The translations under genes and the position numbers were made by a program. A model generated the notes under the pieces. That model worked only from the letters and a program-made list of their open reading frames with translations, did not search any database and had not been told where the DNA came from. From assembly GCF_000421625.1 (NCBI RefSeq), contig NZ_ATXJ01000003.1, forward strand, positions 186,001-250,000: a stretch of DNA of 64,000 nt. Reading direction: 5' to 3'. The number at the start of each line of letters is the position of its first letter. Positions within the stretch are counted from its first letter, which is position 1. The stretch is from Thermus islandicus DSM 21543 (GTDB taxonomy: Bacteria > Deinococcota > Deinococci > Deinococcales > Thermaceae). Positions 56,719 through 64,000 of the stretch are shown here, piece after piece.

Positions 56719-57573
56719 ATGAGAAAGCTGGTTTCCCTTCTTGCGGTTCTGCTGGCCTTTGCCCTAGCCTTTCCCCTCACCGTTACCGACGATCTGGGGC
56801 GCACGGTCACCCTCAAGGCCCCATCCAAGCGGATCGTCACCATGCTCCCCTCGGTGACGGAGACGGTCTGCGCCCTCGGGGCCTGCGACCGCATCGTGGC
56901 CACCGACAACTACTCCGACTGGCCGGAAGCCGTAAGGAAGCTCCCCAAGGCGGGGGGCCTTTACAACCCCAACCCCGAGCTCATCGTCTCCCTGAAGCCG
57001 GATCTGGTCCTGGTCTCCAAGTACGGGAGGCTCTACGAGACCCTGGAGCGGGCCGGGCTTACGGTGTACGCGGTCAGGACCGAGACCTACGAGGACATCT
57101 TCCGCACCGTGCGCACCCTGGGGAGGCTCTTGGGCCTTCCCGCCGCGGCGGAACGCCTGGTGGCCCAGATCCAGAAGGAGGTCTACCAGGAGGAGGCCAG
57201 GGCGGCGAAGGCGAAGACGAGGCCCCGGGTCTACTACGAGATTGACCCCACACCCTACACCGTAGGGCCCGAGAGCTTCATCGGGGTGCTGATCCAAAAG
57301 GCCCGGGGGGTGAACATCGTGCCCAAGGAGCTCGGGCTTTTCCCCAAGATCAGCCCCGAGCTCGTGGTGGAGAAGAACCCCGAGGTCATCGTGGCCACGT
57401 ACCCGAACGCCCTGGAGACCCTCAAGAAGCGTCCCGGCTGGGACCGGATCGCGGCGGTGCGCACGGGGCGCATCTGCGTCTTCACCGGAGGGGAGGACAG
57501 CCTCCTCTCCCGCCCCGGTCCCAGGGTGGCCCAGGGCCTTAGGCTTCTCGTGGACTGCTTCCACCGGCCGTGA
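56719..57573 (+). CDS. btuF: Cobalamin ABC transporter substrate-binding protein BtuF
   Basis: 284 residues. Signal peptide LVSLLAVLLAFALAFP, then a helical-backbone class III binding protein: LTVTDDLGRTVTLKAPSKRI, MLPSVTETVCALGACDRIVA, PNPELIVSLKPDLVL and a second lobe. Binds corrinoid outside the membrane for BtuCD. Start at MRKLVSLL after GGGAGGTAGGC; earlier in-frame starts lie within the riboswitch. Overlaps btuC (GTGA). Confidence 0.9.
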   Translation: MRKLVSLLAVLLAFALAFPLTVTDDLGRTVTLKAPSKRIVTMLPSVTETVCALGACDRIVATDNYSDWPEAVRKLPKAGGLYNPNPELIVSLKPDLVLVSKYGRLYETLERAGLTVYAVRTETYEDIFRTVRTLGRLLGLPAAAERLVAQIQKEVYQEEARAAKAKTRPRVYYEIDPTPYTVGPESFIGVLIQKARGVNIVPKELGLFPKISPELVVEKNPEVIVATYPNALETLKKRPGWDRIAAVRTGRICVFTGGEDSLLSRPGPRVAQGLRLLVDCFHRP

Positions 57574-58598
57574 CCCTCGCCCTGCCCCTGGCCCTGAGGC
57601 GGAGCCTGGTCTTTGCCTGGCTCCTCGCCCTTCTTCTTCTGGCCCTGGTCCTGGGGGTGGGCCTGGGGGCCGTTCCCCTCTCCCCGGCAGAGGTAGTTCG
57701 GGCCCTCCTTGGGCAGGTGGAGAATCCCATCGTTACCGAGCTTAGGCTCCCCCGGGTCCTGGGAGGGATGCTGGTGGGCGCCGCCTTGGCCCTGGCGGGG
57801 GCCGCCTTCCAGGGTCTCTTCCGCAACCCCCTCGCCGACCCTTACCTGATGGGATCGGCCTCGGGTGCGGCCTTCGCCGTGACCCTCTTCGCCTCCTTCC
57901 TCGGAGGCCTTGCCCCGGCTTTCGCCCAGCACGGGATCTTCCAGAACCTTCCCCCCTCCGCCACCCTCTTTGGCTTTCTTGGGGCCCTTGCTGCCACCCT
58001 CCTCACCCTGGTCCTGGCGGGAGGCGTGGCCCGTACCCAGGAGCTCGTGCTGGCCGGGGTCGTGGTGGGGAGCGTCCTGACCGGGGCCACCACCTACCTC
58101 ATGCTCCAGGATGCGGACCGGGTGCGGGCGGTCTTCGCCTACACCCTGGGGAACCTGGCCTTCCTAGGCTGGCCTGCGGTGCGGGGCCTAGCCCTCCTGC
58201 TCCTTTTGGCCGTGCCCCCTCTCCTCTTCCTGGGAAGGGCGCTCAACGCCCTGCAGCTCGGGGAGGAAACCGCAAGGAGCCTGGGGCTTCCCCTGGAGGC
58301 CCTGAAGCTCCTTCTCCTCCTCTCTGCAAGCCTCCTCACTGCGGCCGCCGTGGCCCAGGCGGGAATTATCGGCTTCGTGGGCCTGGTGACCCCTCATGCC
58401 CTGAGGCGGCTTCTGGGGGAGGACTACCGCCTGCTCCTGCCCGCAAGCGCCCTTGGCGGGGCGGTCCTCCTCGCCCTGGCCGACCTCCTCGCCCGCACCC
58501 TTGCCCGTCCGGCCGAGCTTCCCGTGGGGGTGGTGACCACCCTCCTCGGGGGGCCCTTCTTCCTCTACCTCATGTGGAGGCGCCGTGGGTGGGCTTGA
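57570..58598 (+). CDS. btuC: Cobalamin ABC transporter permease BtuC
   Basis: FecCD-family permease of 342 residues with about ten membrane helices; typical LRLPRVLGGMLVGAALALAG, FRNPLADPYLMGSASGAAF and IGFVGLVTPHALRRLLGEDYR. GTG start overlapping the btuF stop. It forms the membrane channel of the B12 importer. Confidence 0.93.
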   Translation: MTLALPLALRRSLVFAWLLALLLLALVLGVGLGAVPLSPAEVVRALLGQVENPIVTELRLPRVLGGMLVGAALALAGAAFQGLFRNPLADPYLMGSASGAAFAVTLFASFLGGLAPAFAQHGIFQNLPPSATLFGFLGALAATLLTLVLAGGVARTQELVLAGVVVGSVLTGATTYLMLQDADRVRAVFAYTLGNLAFLGWPAVRGLALLLLLAVPPLLFLGRALNALQLGEETARSLGLPLEALKLLLLLSASLLTAAAVAQAGIIGFVGLVTPHALRRLLGEDYRLLLPASALGGAVLLALADLLARTLARPAELPVGVVTTLLGGPFFLYLMWRRRGWA

Positions 58599-59337
58599 GG
58601 CTAGGGGGATCGTGGGGCCTTTTGCCCTGAAGGGGGTGGACCTCGCCCTGGACCCGGGGGAGTGGCTCGCCCTCCTGGGCCCCAACGGCTCGGGGAAGAC
58701 CACCCTCCTAAGGGTGATGGCGGGGCTTCTCCGCCCTCGAGGGGGGGAGGTGTTCCTGGAGGGGAGGCCTCTCCGCGCCTACGGGCCCTACGAACGGGGG
58801 CGGCGCCTCGCCTACCTGCCCCAGGGCGGCCCCTACCCCGAGGGGCTTCTGGTGGAGGAGGTGGTGCGCCTGGGGAGGCTTCCCCACCTCGGGCTTTGGG
58901 GGCGGGAGGGGAAGGAGGATCGGGAGGCGGTGGACTGGGCCCTCGAGGTCAGCGGGGCCGCCGCCTTCCGGGGCCGGCCTCTCGGTACCCTCTCCGGCGG
59001 GGAAAGGCAGCGGGTCCTCCTGGCCCGGGCCCTGGCGGCGAGGCCCAAGTACCTCCTCCTGGACGAGCCCACCACCTTCTTGGACCTGGAGCACCAGGGG
59101 GGGGTGGTGGCCCTCCTCAGGCGCCTGGCGAGGATGGGGGTGGGGGTGCTCTCCGTTCTCCACGACCCCAACCAGGCGGCCCTCGCCCACCGGGTGGCCG
59201 TCCTTAGGGGGGGCCAGCTCGTGGCCCAGGGAAGGCCCGAGGAGGTGTTGCGGGAGGGGCTCCTGGCCGCCCTCTACGGCCCCGGGGTCCGGGTGGCCCA
59301 CCTTTCGGGGAGGCCCCATGTCTACCTGGACGGATAG
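58585..59337 (+). CDS. btuD: Cobalamin ABC transporter ATPase BtuD
   Basis: 250-residue ABC ATPase: Walker A LLGPNGSGKTTLL (about 30-42), Q-loop AYLPQGG, signature TLSGGERQRVLLARAL, Walker B YLLLDEPTTFLDLEHQ, H-loop VLHDPNQA. GTG start 14 nt inside btuC. Powers corrinoid uptake. Confidence 0.92.
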   Translation: MGGLEARGIVGPFALKGVDLALDPGEWLALLGPNGSGKTTLLRVMAGLLRPRGGEVFLEGRPLRAYGPYERGRRLAYLPQGGPYPEGLLVEEVVRLGRLPHLGLWGREGKEDREAVDWALEVSGAAAFRGRPLGTLSGGERQRVLLARALAARPKYLLLDEPTTFLDLEHQGGVVALLRRLARMGVGVLSVLHDPNQAALAHRVAVLRGGQLVAQGRPEEVLREGLLAALYGPGVRVAHLSGRPHVYLDG

Positions 59338-59638
59338 GGCGAGGCTCTTTGTGAAGGGCAAGGCCTTCCTCCTGGACCTGGGGGAGGAGGTGGCCTTCTA
59401 CACGGAAGGAGGCCCGAGGAGGGCCCGGTACCTCCTGGTGGGCAGGCTCTCCCCGCCGGAGCGCTTCCGGCTCGGCCTGCCCCCTGCGGGGGTGCTCCAC
59501 TACCCCCTAGGGGTAGATCCCCTGGACTTCGCCTGGGAGGGGGGAACCCTGGCCTTTCCGGGCCTCCGGGTGTACCTCGAGGGGCCGCCGGAATTCGTGG
59601 AAACCCCCTACTACGCCTGGGTGGTCCGGGGCGGCTAA
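59318..59638 (+). CDS. Small protein of unknown function, coupled to btuD
   Basis: 106 residues, ATG 20 nt inside btuD. No family recognised. Hydrophobic beta-like stretches (VKGKAFLLDLGEEVAFYTEG, ARYLLVGRLSPPERFRLGLP, ALTYPLG-like VLHYPLGVDPLDFAWEGG) without signal peptide. Because it overlaps btuD it should be under the same B12 riboswitch, so a role in cobalamin handling is possible but unproven. Confidence 0.6.
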   Translation: MSTWTDRARLFVKGKAFLLDLGEEVAFYTEGGPRRARYLLVGRLSPPERFRLGLPPAGVLHYPLGVDPLDFAWEGGTLAFPGLRVYLEGPPEFVETPYYAWVVRGG

Positions 59639-59666
59639 CTACCGGGGCCCGCATGGGGTGTCGCCC

Positions 59667-59696
59667 TTGACACCGGGCGGGGGCACCGGGTAGGGT
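59667..59696 (+). promoter_or_regulatory. SDR gene promoter
   Basis: -35 TTGACA (59667-59672), 18-nt spacer, -10 TAGGGT (59691-59696), with the palindromic operator beginning 6 nt downstream. Confidence 0.6.
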
Positions 59697-59701
59697 GGGC
59701 C

Positions 59702-59718
59702 TACCGACCGTCCGGTCG
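59702..59718. promoter_or_regulatory. TetR-type operator palindrome (PfmR-like)
   Basis: TACCGACCGTCCGGTCG contains the perfect inverted repeat CGACCG-TC-CGGTCG. It is close to the TACCGACCGNTNGGTN box reported for the Thermus TetR regulator PfmR of fatty-acid metabolism. It covers the likely transcription start, so binding should repress. Confidence 0.6.
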
Positions 59719-59732
59719 CTAGGGGGTGCGGG

Positions 59733-60470
59733 ATGCGGCTCAAGGACAAGGCGGTGCTGATCACAGGGGCGGCCCACGGCATCGGCCGGGCCACGCTGGA
59801 GCTCTTCGCCAGGGAAGGGGCGAGGCTTGTGGCCTGCGACCTGGAGGAGGGCCCCCTAAGGGAGGCGGCGGAGGCGGTGGGGGCCTTTCCGGTGGTTATG
59901 GACGTAGCGGACCCCGCTTCCGTAGAGCGGGGTTTTGCCGAGGCCCTGGCCCACCTGGGCCGCCTGGACGGGGTGGTCCATTACGCCGGGATCACCCGGG
60001 ACCACTTCCATTGGAAGATGCCCCTGGAGGACTGGGAGCTCGTGCTCAAGGTGAACCTCACAGGGAGCTTCCTGGTGGCCAAGGCGGCCTCCGAGGCCAT
60101 GCGGGAGAGAAACCCGGGGAGCCTGGTCCTCACCGCGAGCCGGGTCTACCTGGGGAACCTGGGGCAGGCGAACTACGCCGCCTCCAAGGCGGGGGTGGTG
60201 GGGCTCACCCGGACCCTGGCCTTGGAGCTTGGGCGGTGGGGGATCCGGGTGAACGCCCTGGCCCCGGGGTTCATTGAGACGCGGATGACGGCCCAGGTGC
60301 CGGAGAAGGTGCGGGAGAAGGCCATCGCTGCCACGCCCTTGGGCCGGGTGGGGAAGCCTTTGGAGGTAGCCTACGCCGCCCTCTTCCTTGTCTCCGACGA
60401 GTCCAGCTTCATCACCGGCCAGGTCCTCTTCGTGGACGGGGGGCGGACGGTCGGGGCGGCCCCCGCCTGA
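59733..60470 (+). CDS. Short-chain dehydrogenase/reductase (FabG-like)
   Basis: 245-residue SDR: TGAAHGIG at 11-18, catalytic Ser135, Tyr148 and Lys152 (TASRVYLGNLGQANYAASKAG), and NALAPGFIETRM. The NNAG motif reads HYAG. FabG-like 3-oxoacyl or 3-hydroxyacyl oxidoreductase activity is likely; the TetR-type operator suggests a fatty-acid role. Single-gene unit, with a hairpin after it. Confidence 0.87.
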   Translation: MRLKDKAVLITGAAHGIGRATLELFAREGARLVACDLEEGPLREAAEAVGAFPVVMDVADPASVERGFAEALAHLGRLDGVVHYAGITRDHFHWKMPLEDWELVLKVNLTGSFLVAKAASEAMRERNPGSLVLTASRVYLGNLGQANYAASKAGVVGLTRTLALELGRWGIRVNALAPGFIETRMTAQVPEKVREKAIAATPLGRVGKPLEVAYAALFLVSDESSFITGQVLFVDGGRTVGAAPA

Positions 60471-60475
60471 GATCA

Positions 60476-60503
60476 CCCCATGCGGGCTTGCGCCCGCATG
60501 GGG
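60476..60503. terminator. Hairpin after the SDR gene
   Basis: CCCCATGCGGGC-TTGC-GCCCGCATGGGG, a perfect 12-bp stem 6 nt after the stop; no T-run. Confidence 0.55.
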
Positions 60504-60535
60504 GCCCCGGTGGCGGGAGGGTGTAGGCTTAGGGC

Positions 60536-60724
60536 ATGCGGGTTCTCGGCTGGTTTCTCCTCCTTGTGGGGCTCGTCCTCGCCTGGTTCCTCCTGAGCCC
60601 CTTCGTGGCCCTGGCCCTCGCCCTCTTGGGGGCCGCCCTCGGCCTTTTGGGCTTGGCTTTTGCCCTTGGGGCTTCTTCTCCTCGCCCTCTGGCTCCTCCT
60701 GAGCCCGAGGAGGCCCGTTCCTGA
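60536..60724 (+). CDS. Small two-helix membrane protein
   Basis: 62 residues, two hydrophobic segments (VLGWFLLLVGLVLAWFLLSP; ALALALLGAALGLLGLAFAL) and a short Pro/Glu tail. Leaderless promoter TAGGCT, 6 nt, ATG supports that it is a real gene. Function unknown. Followed after 10 nt by the serine-hydrolase gene, which has its own ribosome-binding site (AGGGGTGGTGA). Confidence 0.6.
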   Translation: MRVLGWFLLLVGLVLAWFLLSPFVALALALLGAALGLLGLAFALGASSPRPLAPPEPEEARS

Positions 60725-60734
60725 GGGGTGGTGA

Positions 60735-61895
60735 ATGGACTTCCGGAGGCTTGACGCCTACTTCCGGCGCATGGTGGAGGAGGGCCTCCTCCCTGGGGCC
60801 CTGGTCCTCGTGGCCCGGGGAGGGGAGGTGGCCTTCCTGGGGGTCTACGGGTACCTGGACCCGGGGCGGGGGCTTCCCATGCGGGAGGACGCCTTCTTCC
60901 GCCTCTACTCCATGACCAAGCCCTGGGTTTCCGCCCTGGCCCTCACCTTCGTGGAGGAGGGCACCCTCTCCCTGCGGGATCCCCTAGAGAAGTACCTGCC
61001 GGGCTTCGCCGCCCTGAAGGTAGGCCGGGAGGTAGGGGAGGAGGTGGTCCTCGAGCCCCTGAGGCGGCCCGTCCTGGTCTACGACCTCCTCCGCCACACC
61101 GCGGGCTTCACCTACGGGGTCTTCTTCCGCTCCCCGGTGAAGCGCCTCTACCTCGAGGCCGGGGTGGACCGGTTTGACCTCTCCCGGGAGGCCTTCTTAA
61201 GCCGCCTCGCCGCCCTTCCCCTTCGCTTCCAGCCCGGCGAGGCCTTTGAGTACGGGCTTTCCACGGACGTCCTGGGCCACCTCCTTGAGGCCCTGGCGGG
61301 GAAAGGGCTGGCGGAGCTCTTGGAGGAGCGGGTCTTCCGCCCCTTGGGGATGAAGGATTCCGGGTTCGTGGCCCAAGACCCCACCCGCCTGGCCCAGCCC
61401 TTCCCCCAGGACCCCGAGACCGGCCGGAGGATCGTCCTCCTTCCCGTGGAGGCCCCGCCTCCCCGCTACGCCGGGGGGATGGGGGGGGTGGGGACGGCCT
61501 GGGACTACCTTCGCTTTCTGGAGGCCTTAAGGACGGGGAAGGGCCTCCTCCACCCCTCTCTGGCCCGCCTCATGACCCAAGACCACCTGGGCCCCCTCTA
61601 CCCGGAGGGGCTCAGGCGAGGCCTGGAGTACCTGCCGGGGCCGGGGTACGGGTTTGGCCTGGGGGTAGCGGTGCGCCTCGCAGGGGGGATGGCTCCCGGC
61701 CACCCGGGGGAGTTCTACTGGGCGGGGTTCGGGGGCACCTACTTCTTTGTGGACCCCGCGGCCGGCCTCACCGCCCTCCTCTTGGCCCAGGCCCCAAACC
61801 TCCTCGCCGTCCTCGAGCCCGAGCGGGCCCTTCACTCCGTTTACGGGGACCGCATGGGGCTTACCTTCAAGACCCTGGTGTACGGGGCCCTCTAG
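60735..61895 (+). CDS. Serine hydrolase, beta-lactamase/class C PBP family
   Basis: 386 residues with the SxxK motif Ser59-Met-Thr-Lys62 (LYSMTKPW) and a YxS/N-type motif in FEYGLSTDVLG near residue 172, plus LLRHTAGFTYG and FGGTYFFVDP (third-motif region). Such enzymes are esterases or D-amino-acid peptidases; no signal peptide is seen, so an intracellular esterase is the best guess. Overlaps the convergent permease stop by 4 nt. Confidence 0.87.
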   Translation: MDFRRLDAYFRRMVEEGLLPGALVLVARGGEVAFLGVYGYLDPGRGLPMREDAFFRLYSMTKPWVSALALTFVEEGTLSLRDPLEKYLPGFAALKVGREVGEEVVLEPLRRPVLVYDLLRHTAGFTYGVFFRSPVKRLYLEAGVDRFDLSREAFLSRLAALPLRFQPGEAFEYGLSTDVLGHLLEALAGKGLAELLEERVFRPLGMKDSGFVAQDPTRLAQPFPQDPETGRRIVLLPVEAPPPRYAGGMGGVGTAWDYLRFLEALRTGKGLLHPSLARLMTQDHLGPLYPEGLRRGLEYLPGPGYGFGLGVAVRLAGGMAPGHPGEFYWAGFGGTYFFVDPAAGLTALLLAQAPNLLAVLEPERALHSVYGDRMGLTFKTLVYGAL

Positions 61896-63775
61896 CCCTC
61901 CACGTGGACGAAGGGCCTGCGGTCCCGGTCGGGCTCGGCCCGGCGCAGGACCTCGTGGGTTAGGGTCGGGATGTCCCCCGTGCCGAAGAGGAGGAACTCC
62001 GCCGCAGCCTGGAGAGGCGGGTCTTCGGACCACTCAAAGTAGATGTGGGGGCGCTTGCCCGTGCGGTCCCTCACGTGGAGGAGGAAGGCGGCCAGGGTGT
62101 TGGGCACGGCGGTCCCCAGGATGCGGAAGACCCGGTGGTCGGGGTGGTTTATGCCCCAGACCTTGGCCTGGGTCTTGAACTCCGAGGGGTCGGTCACGTA
62201 AATCTCCACGAAGTATACGGGCTCCCGGGAGGGCAGGCGGGCGGCTTCCCGGATCCGCCGCTCCTTCTCCCCGTAGCCCGGACGGGGCCGGGGCCTGTGG
62301 GCCACCAGGTGGATGGGGGCCTCCTGGGTGCGCAGGCTCTCCAAGAGCTTTTCCGCCGTCTCGTCCAGGAGGAAGGCTTCCACCCGGAGCTCAAAGGAGC
62401 GCAGGGCCCTCGAGGTGAGGGAGATGAGGAGGGTGGCGGCGATGAAGAAGGCAGCGATCTTGACCCCGTCGGGCCTCTCCAGGACGTTGGCCACCAGGAC
62501 GTAGAGGAAAAGGGGGAGGAGAAGGGTGTAGAAGCTTCCCCGCGGCTTTCCCTCCCGCTGGGCCAGGAGGCTTGCCGCCAGGGCGGCCGAGGTCATCACC
62601 ACCAGGACCCCGGTGGCGTAGGCCGCGGCCTGGGCCTCCACGCTGGCCCGGAAGAGGAGGGTGACGGCGAAGGCCACGCCGGTGAAGAAGAGGACCAGGA
62701 CCCGCCGGTTTCGGGCCCACTCCGGGGCCATGCCGAAGCGGGGCAGGTAGCGGGGCACGATGGTGAGGAGGCCCGCCATGGCGCTGGAGCCGGCGAACCA
62801 GAGGATGGCGATGGAGAAGAGGTCGTAAAGGGAGCCGAACCCCTCGCCCAGGTAGTGGTGGGCCAGGTAGCTGATGGCCCGGCCCGAGACCTCTTCGCTC
62901 CTCCACAGCGACTCCGGGATAAGGAGCGTGGTGGCCGTCCCTGCCCCCACCAGGAAGACGCCCATGATCAAGGCGGCGGCGAGGAGGAGCTTGTGGGTTT
63001 CCCGGATGCGCCCCAGGGGCTTCTCGGGGTCGTCGTCCTTCCGGCCCCGGATGAGGGGCATGACCGCAACCCCGGTCTCATAGCCGGAAAGGCCCAGGGC
63101 CAGCTTGGGGAAGGCGAGGAGGGTGGCGAAGAGGAGGGCCTCCGGGGAGGGGTGGGTTTGCCAGAGCTTCTGCCACCACCCCTCCAGGTGCGCGGCGCTC
63201 AGGTGGGGGAGGGCGGCGGCCAGGGTGAGGGCGTTGAGGGCCAGGTACCCCAGGGTGAGGGGCACGGCCAGCCCGATGGCCTCGCGGAAGCCCAGGTAGA
63301 AGACGAAGCCCAGGAGGGCGATCAGGAGGAGGGTGAGGCCCATCTGCTGCCCCTGAAGCCAGGGGGGGGCCAAGGGGTTGGCGATGAGGTGGACGGCGGC
63401 GTCGGCGGCCGAAAGGGTGATGGTGACGATGAAGTCCGTGGCCATGAAGCCCAGGACCACCAGGACCACCACCTTCCCCCGCCACCCCGGGAGGAGGTGG
63501 CTTAGGAGCCCTACCGAACCCTCTCCGTGGGGGCTTTCCTCCGCCACCCGGCGGTACACGGGGTAGACGGCGACGAGGGCGAAGAGAAAAAGGGCCAGGT
63601 TGGCCAGGGGGGAGAGGACCCCGGCGGCCAGGAGGGCGATTCCAGGCTGGTAGCCTAAGGAGGAGAAGAGGTCTACCCCCGTGAGACAGAGGACCTTCCA
63701 CCAAGGGTAGCGTCCCTCCTCCTTCTCAGGCTGGCCTTCCAAAGCCCTATCCAGGGCGGGCTCGCGCTTTGCCAT
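61892..63775 (-). CDS. APC-superfamily permease with soluble C-terminal domain
   Basis: 627 residues. About twelve membrane segments (LCLTGVDLFSSLGYQPGIAL is the substrate-site helix with the break GYQP), then a C-terminal cytosolic domain of about 170 residues (SRALRSFELRVEAFLLDETA...TRALT-like). The fold resembles amino-acid/KUP-type APC transporters; substrate unknown. Lies 8 nt downstream of a DtxR/MntR-like regulator gene, hinting at a metal-linked role. Confidence 0.82.
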   Translation of the reverse strand: MAKREPALDRALEGQPEKEEGRYPWWKVLCLTGVDLFSSLGYQPGIALLAAGVLSPLANLALFLFALVAVYPVYRRVAEESPHGEGSVGLLSHLLPGWRGKVVVLVVLGFMATDFIVTITLSAADAAVHLIANPLAPPWLQGQQMGLTLLLIALLGFVFYLGFREAIGLAVPLTLGYLALNALTLAAALPHLSAAHLEGWWQKLWQTHPSPEALLFATLLAFPKLALGLSGYETGVAVMPLIRGRKDDDPEKPLGRIRETHKLLLAAALIMGVFLVGAGTATTLLIPESLWRSEEVSGRAISYLAHHYLGEGFGSLYDLFSIAILWFAGSSAMAGLLTIVPRYLPRFGMAPEWARNRRVLVLFFTGVAFAVTLLFRASVEAQAAAYATGVLVVMTSAALAASLLAQREGKPRGSFYTLLLPLFLYVLVANVLERPDGVKIAAFFIAATLLISLTSRALRSFELRVEAFLLDETAEKLLESLRTQEAPIHLVAHRPRPRPGYGEKERRIREAARLPSREPVYFVEIYVTDPSEFKTQAKVWGINHPDHRVFRILGTAVPNTLAAFLLHVRDRTGKRPHIYFEWSEDPPLQAAAEFLLFGTGDIPTLTHEVLRRAEPDRDRRPFVHVEG

Positions 63776-63783
63776 AAGGCCTC

Positions 63784-64000
63784 CTAAGGGGTTACCCCCA
63801 CGGCCTGGGCCAAGGCCATGGGCAGGAGGAAGACCTCCCCCTCCACCTCCACCCTGACCCCCTCTGCGCCCCGCTCCAGGACCTTAAGCCGCGTTCCCGG
63901 ACGGAGGTGGAGGTGGGCGAGGAGGTTGAGGGTGCCCGGGTCCTGGGCCAGGGCCCGCACCACCTGGGTCTCCCCCAAGGGGGCTTCCCCGAGGGGAATG
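63784..64000 (-). CDS. DtxR/MntR-like regulator, C-terminal FeoA/SH3 domain (partial)
   Basis: The visible part is the C-terminal end of a frame entering from the right edge: IPLGEAPLGETQVVRAL, LNLLAHLHLRPGTRLKVLER and GVRVEVEGEVFLLPMALAQAVGV. This is the FeoA-like SH3 domain that closes metal-dependent DtxR/MntR repressors. The DNA- and metal-binding parts lie outside the window. A TTG at 63978 could be misread as a start, but the frame continues upstream. Confidence 0.7.
   Translation of the reverse strand, partial: IPLGEAPLGETQVVRALAQDPGTLNLLAHLHLRPGTRLKVLERGAEGVRVEVEGEVFLLPMALAQAVGVTP

Noticed and set aside
62045-63505. A 486-codon plus-strand frame opposite the APC permease
   Set aside because: It is dominated by Gly/Glu/His/Gln runs, typical of reading a membrane-protein gene in antisense; no supporting signals.

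Overview
The window is a gene-dense, roughly 70% GC chromosomal segment from a member of the genus Thermus, close to but not identical with T. thermophilus. The protein sequences (LeuB, TrpS, MetX/MetY, PrmA, the glucose/mannose-binding protein, ComZ, PilA4) are recognisably those of Thermus. Genes mostly abut or overlap by 1-14 nt. About twenty genes have a TAnnnT-like -10 box only 6-7 nt upstream of the start codon, the signature of leaderless mRNA.

Layout. 1-3.4 kb: leuCDB on the minus strand, with a leaderless leader peptide and large hairpins, ending in an internally deleted Uma2 gene; a tRNA-Leu(CAG) is divergently transcribed. 3.6-11.1 kb: DUF503 gene, thiolase, then a type IV pilus/competence cluster (four minor pilins, ComZ, PilA4) facing an O-antigen-ligase-like membrane protein. 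11.1-14 kb: two Uma2 genes, scpA, trpS. 14-15.9 kb: khpA-rimM-trmD-rplS. 15.9-19.6 kb: orphan NarL-type regulator, serine dehydratase alpha subunit, tandem rhodanese, and a yybP-ykoY (manganese) riboswitch driving a YugP-type metallopeptidase and a zinc-ribbon protein. 19.6-26 kb: minus-strand chain bioY, broken CN-hydrolase, smpB, amidase, GerMN protein, smc, MazG-like protein, headed by a BirA-type operator. 26-29 kb: gap-pgk-tpiA. 29-32.6 kb: PIN-domain remnant, aminotransferase, 2-oxoacid dehydrogenase E1 alpha/beta, Uma2 remnant. 32.7-35.7 kb: hemL, frameshifted hicA, hicB-like gene, mnmE. 35.8-38.5 kb: metY-metX under a SAM-I riboswitch. 38.6-42.9 kb: trpC, hisA, small membrane protein, recJ, unknown gene. 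42.9-46.7 kb: valS, Uma2, unknown gene. 46.7-50.3 kb: Mrp/ApbC, SufR-like regulator, prmA, rsmE, lipoprotein. 50.2-56.3 kb: AEC carrier, ornithine-cyclodeaminase-like protein, and a glucose/mannose ABC operon headed by a ROK repressor but lacking an ATPase gene. 56.3-59.6 kb: cobalamin riboswitch and btuFCD. 59.7-64 kb: SDR dehydrogenase behind a TetR-type palindrome, small membrane protein, serine hydrolase, APC permease and the 3' end of a DtxR/MntR-like regulator.

How it fits together. Most of the window is core metabolism: leucine, methionine, tryptophan/histidine, glycolysis, tRNA charging and ribosome maturation. Nutrient-sensing RNA or protein switches sit upstream of the relevant genes (leu leader, S-box, B12 element, Mn element, biotin operator, ROK operator). 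The accessory parts are the pilus cluster, in which the 3' part of pilA4 and the C-terminal part of the facing ligase share a low-GC block; scattered Uma2 genes and remnants; and decayed toxin-type genes. I saw no prophage, IS element or CRISPR array. The most interesting candidates are the pilin-ligase cassette, the Mn riboswitch on a membrane metallopeptidase, and the leu leader/tRNA-Leu divergent promoter.
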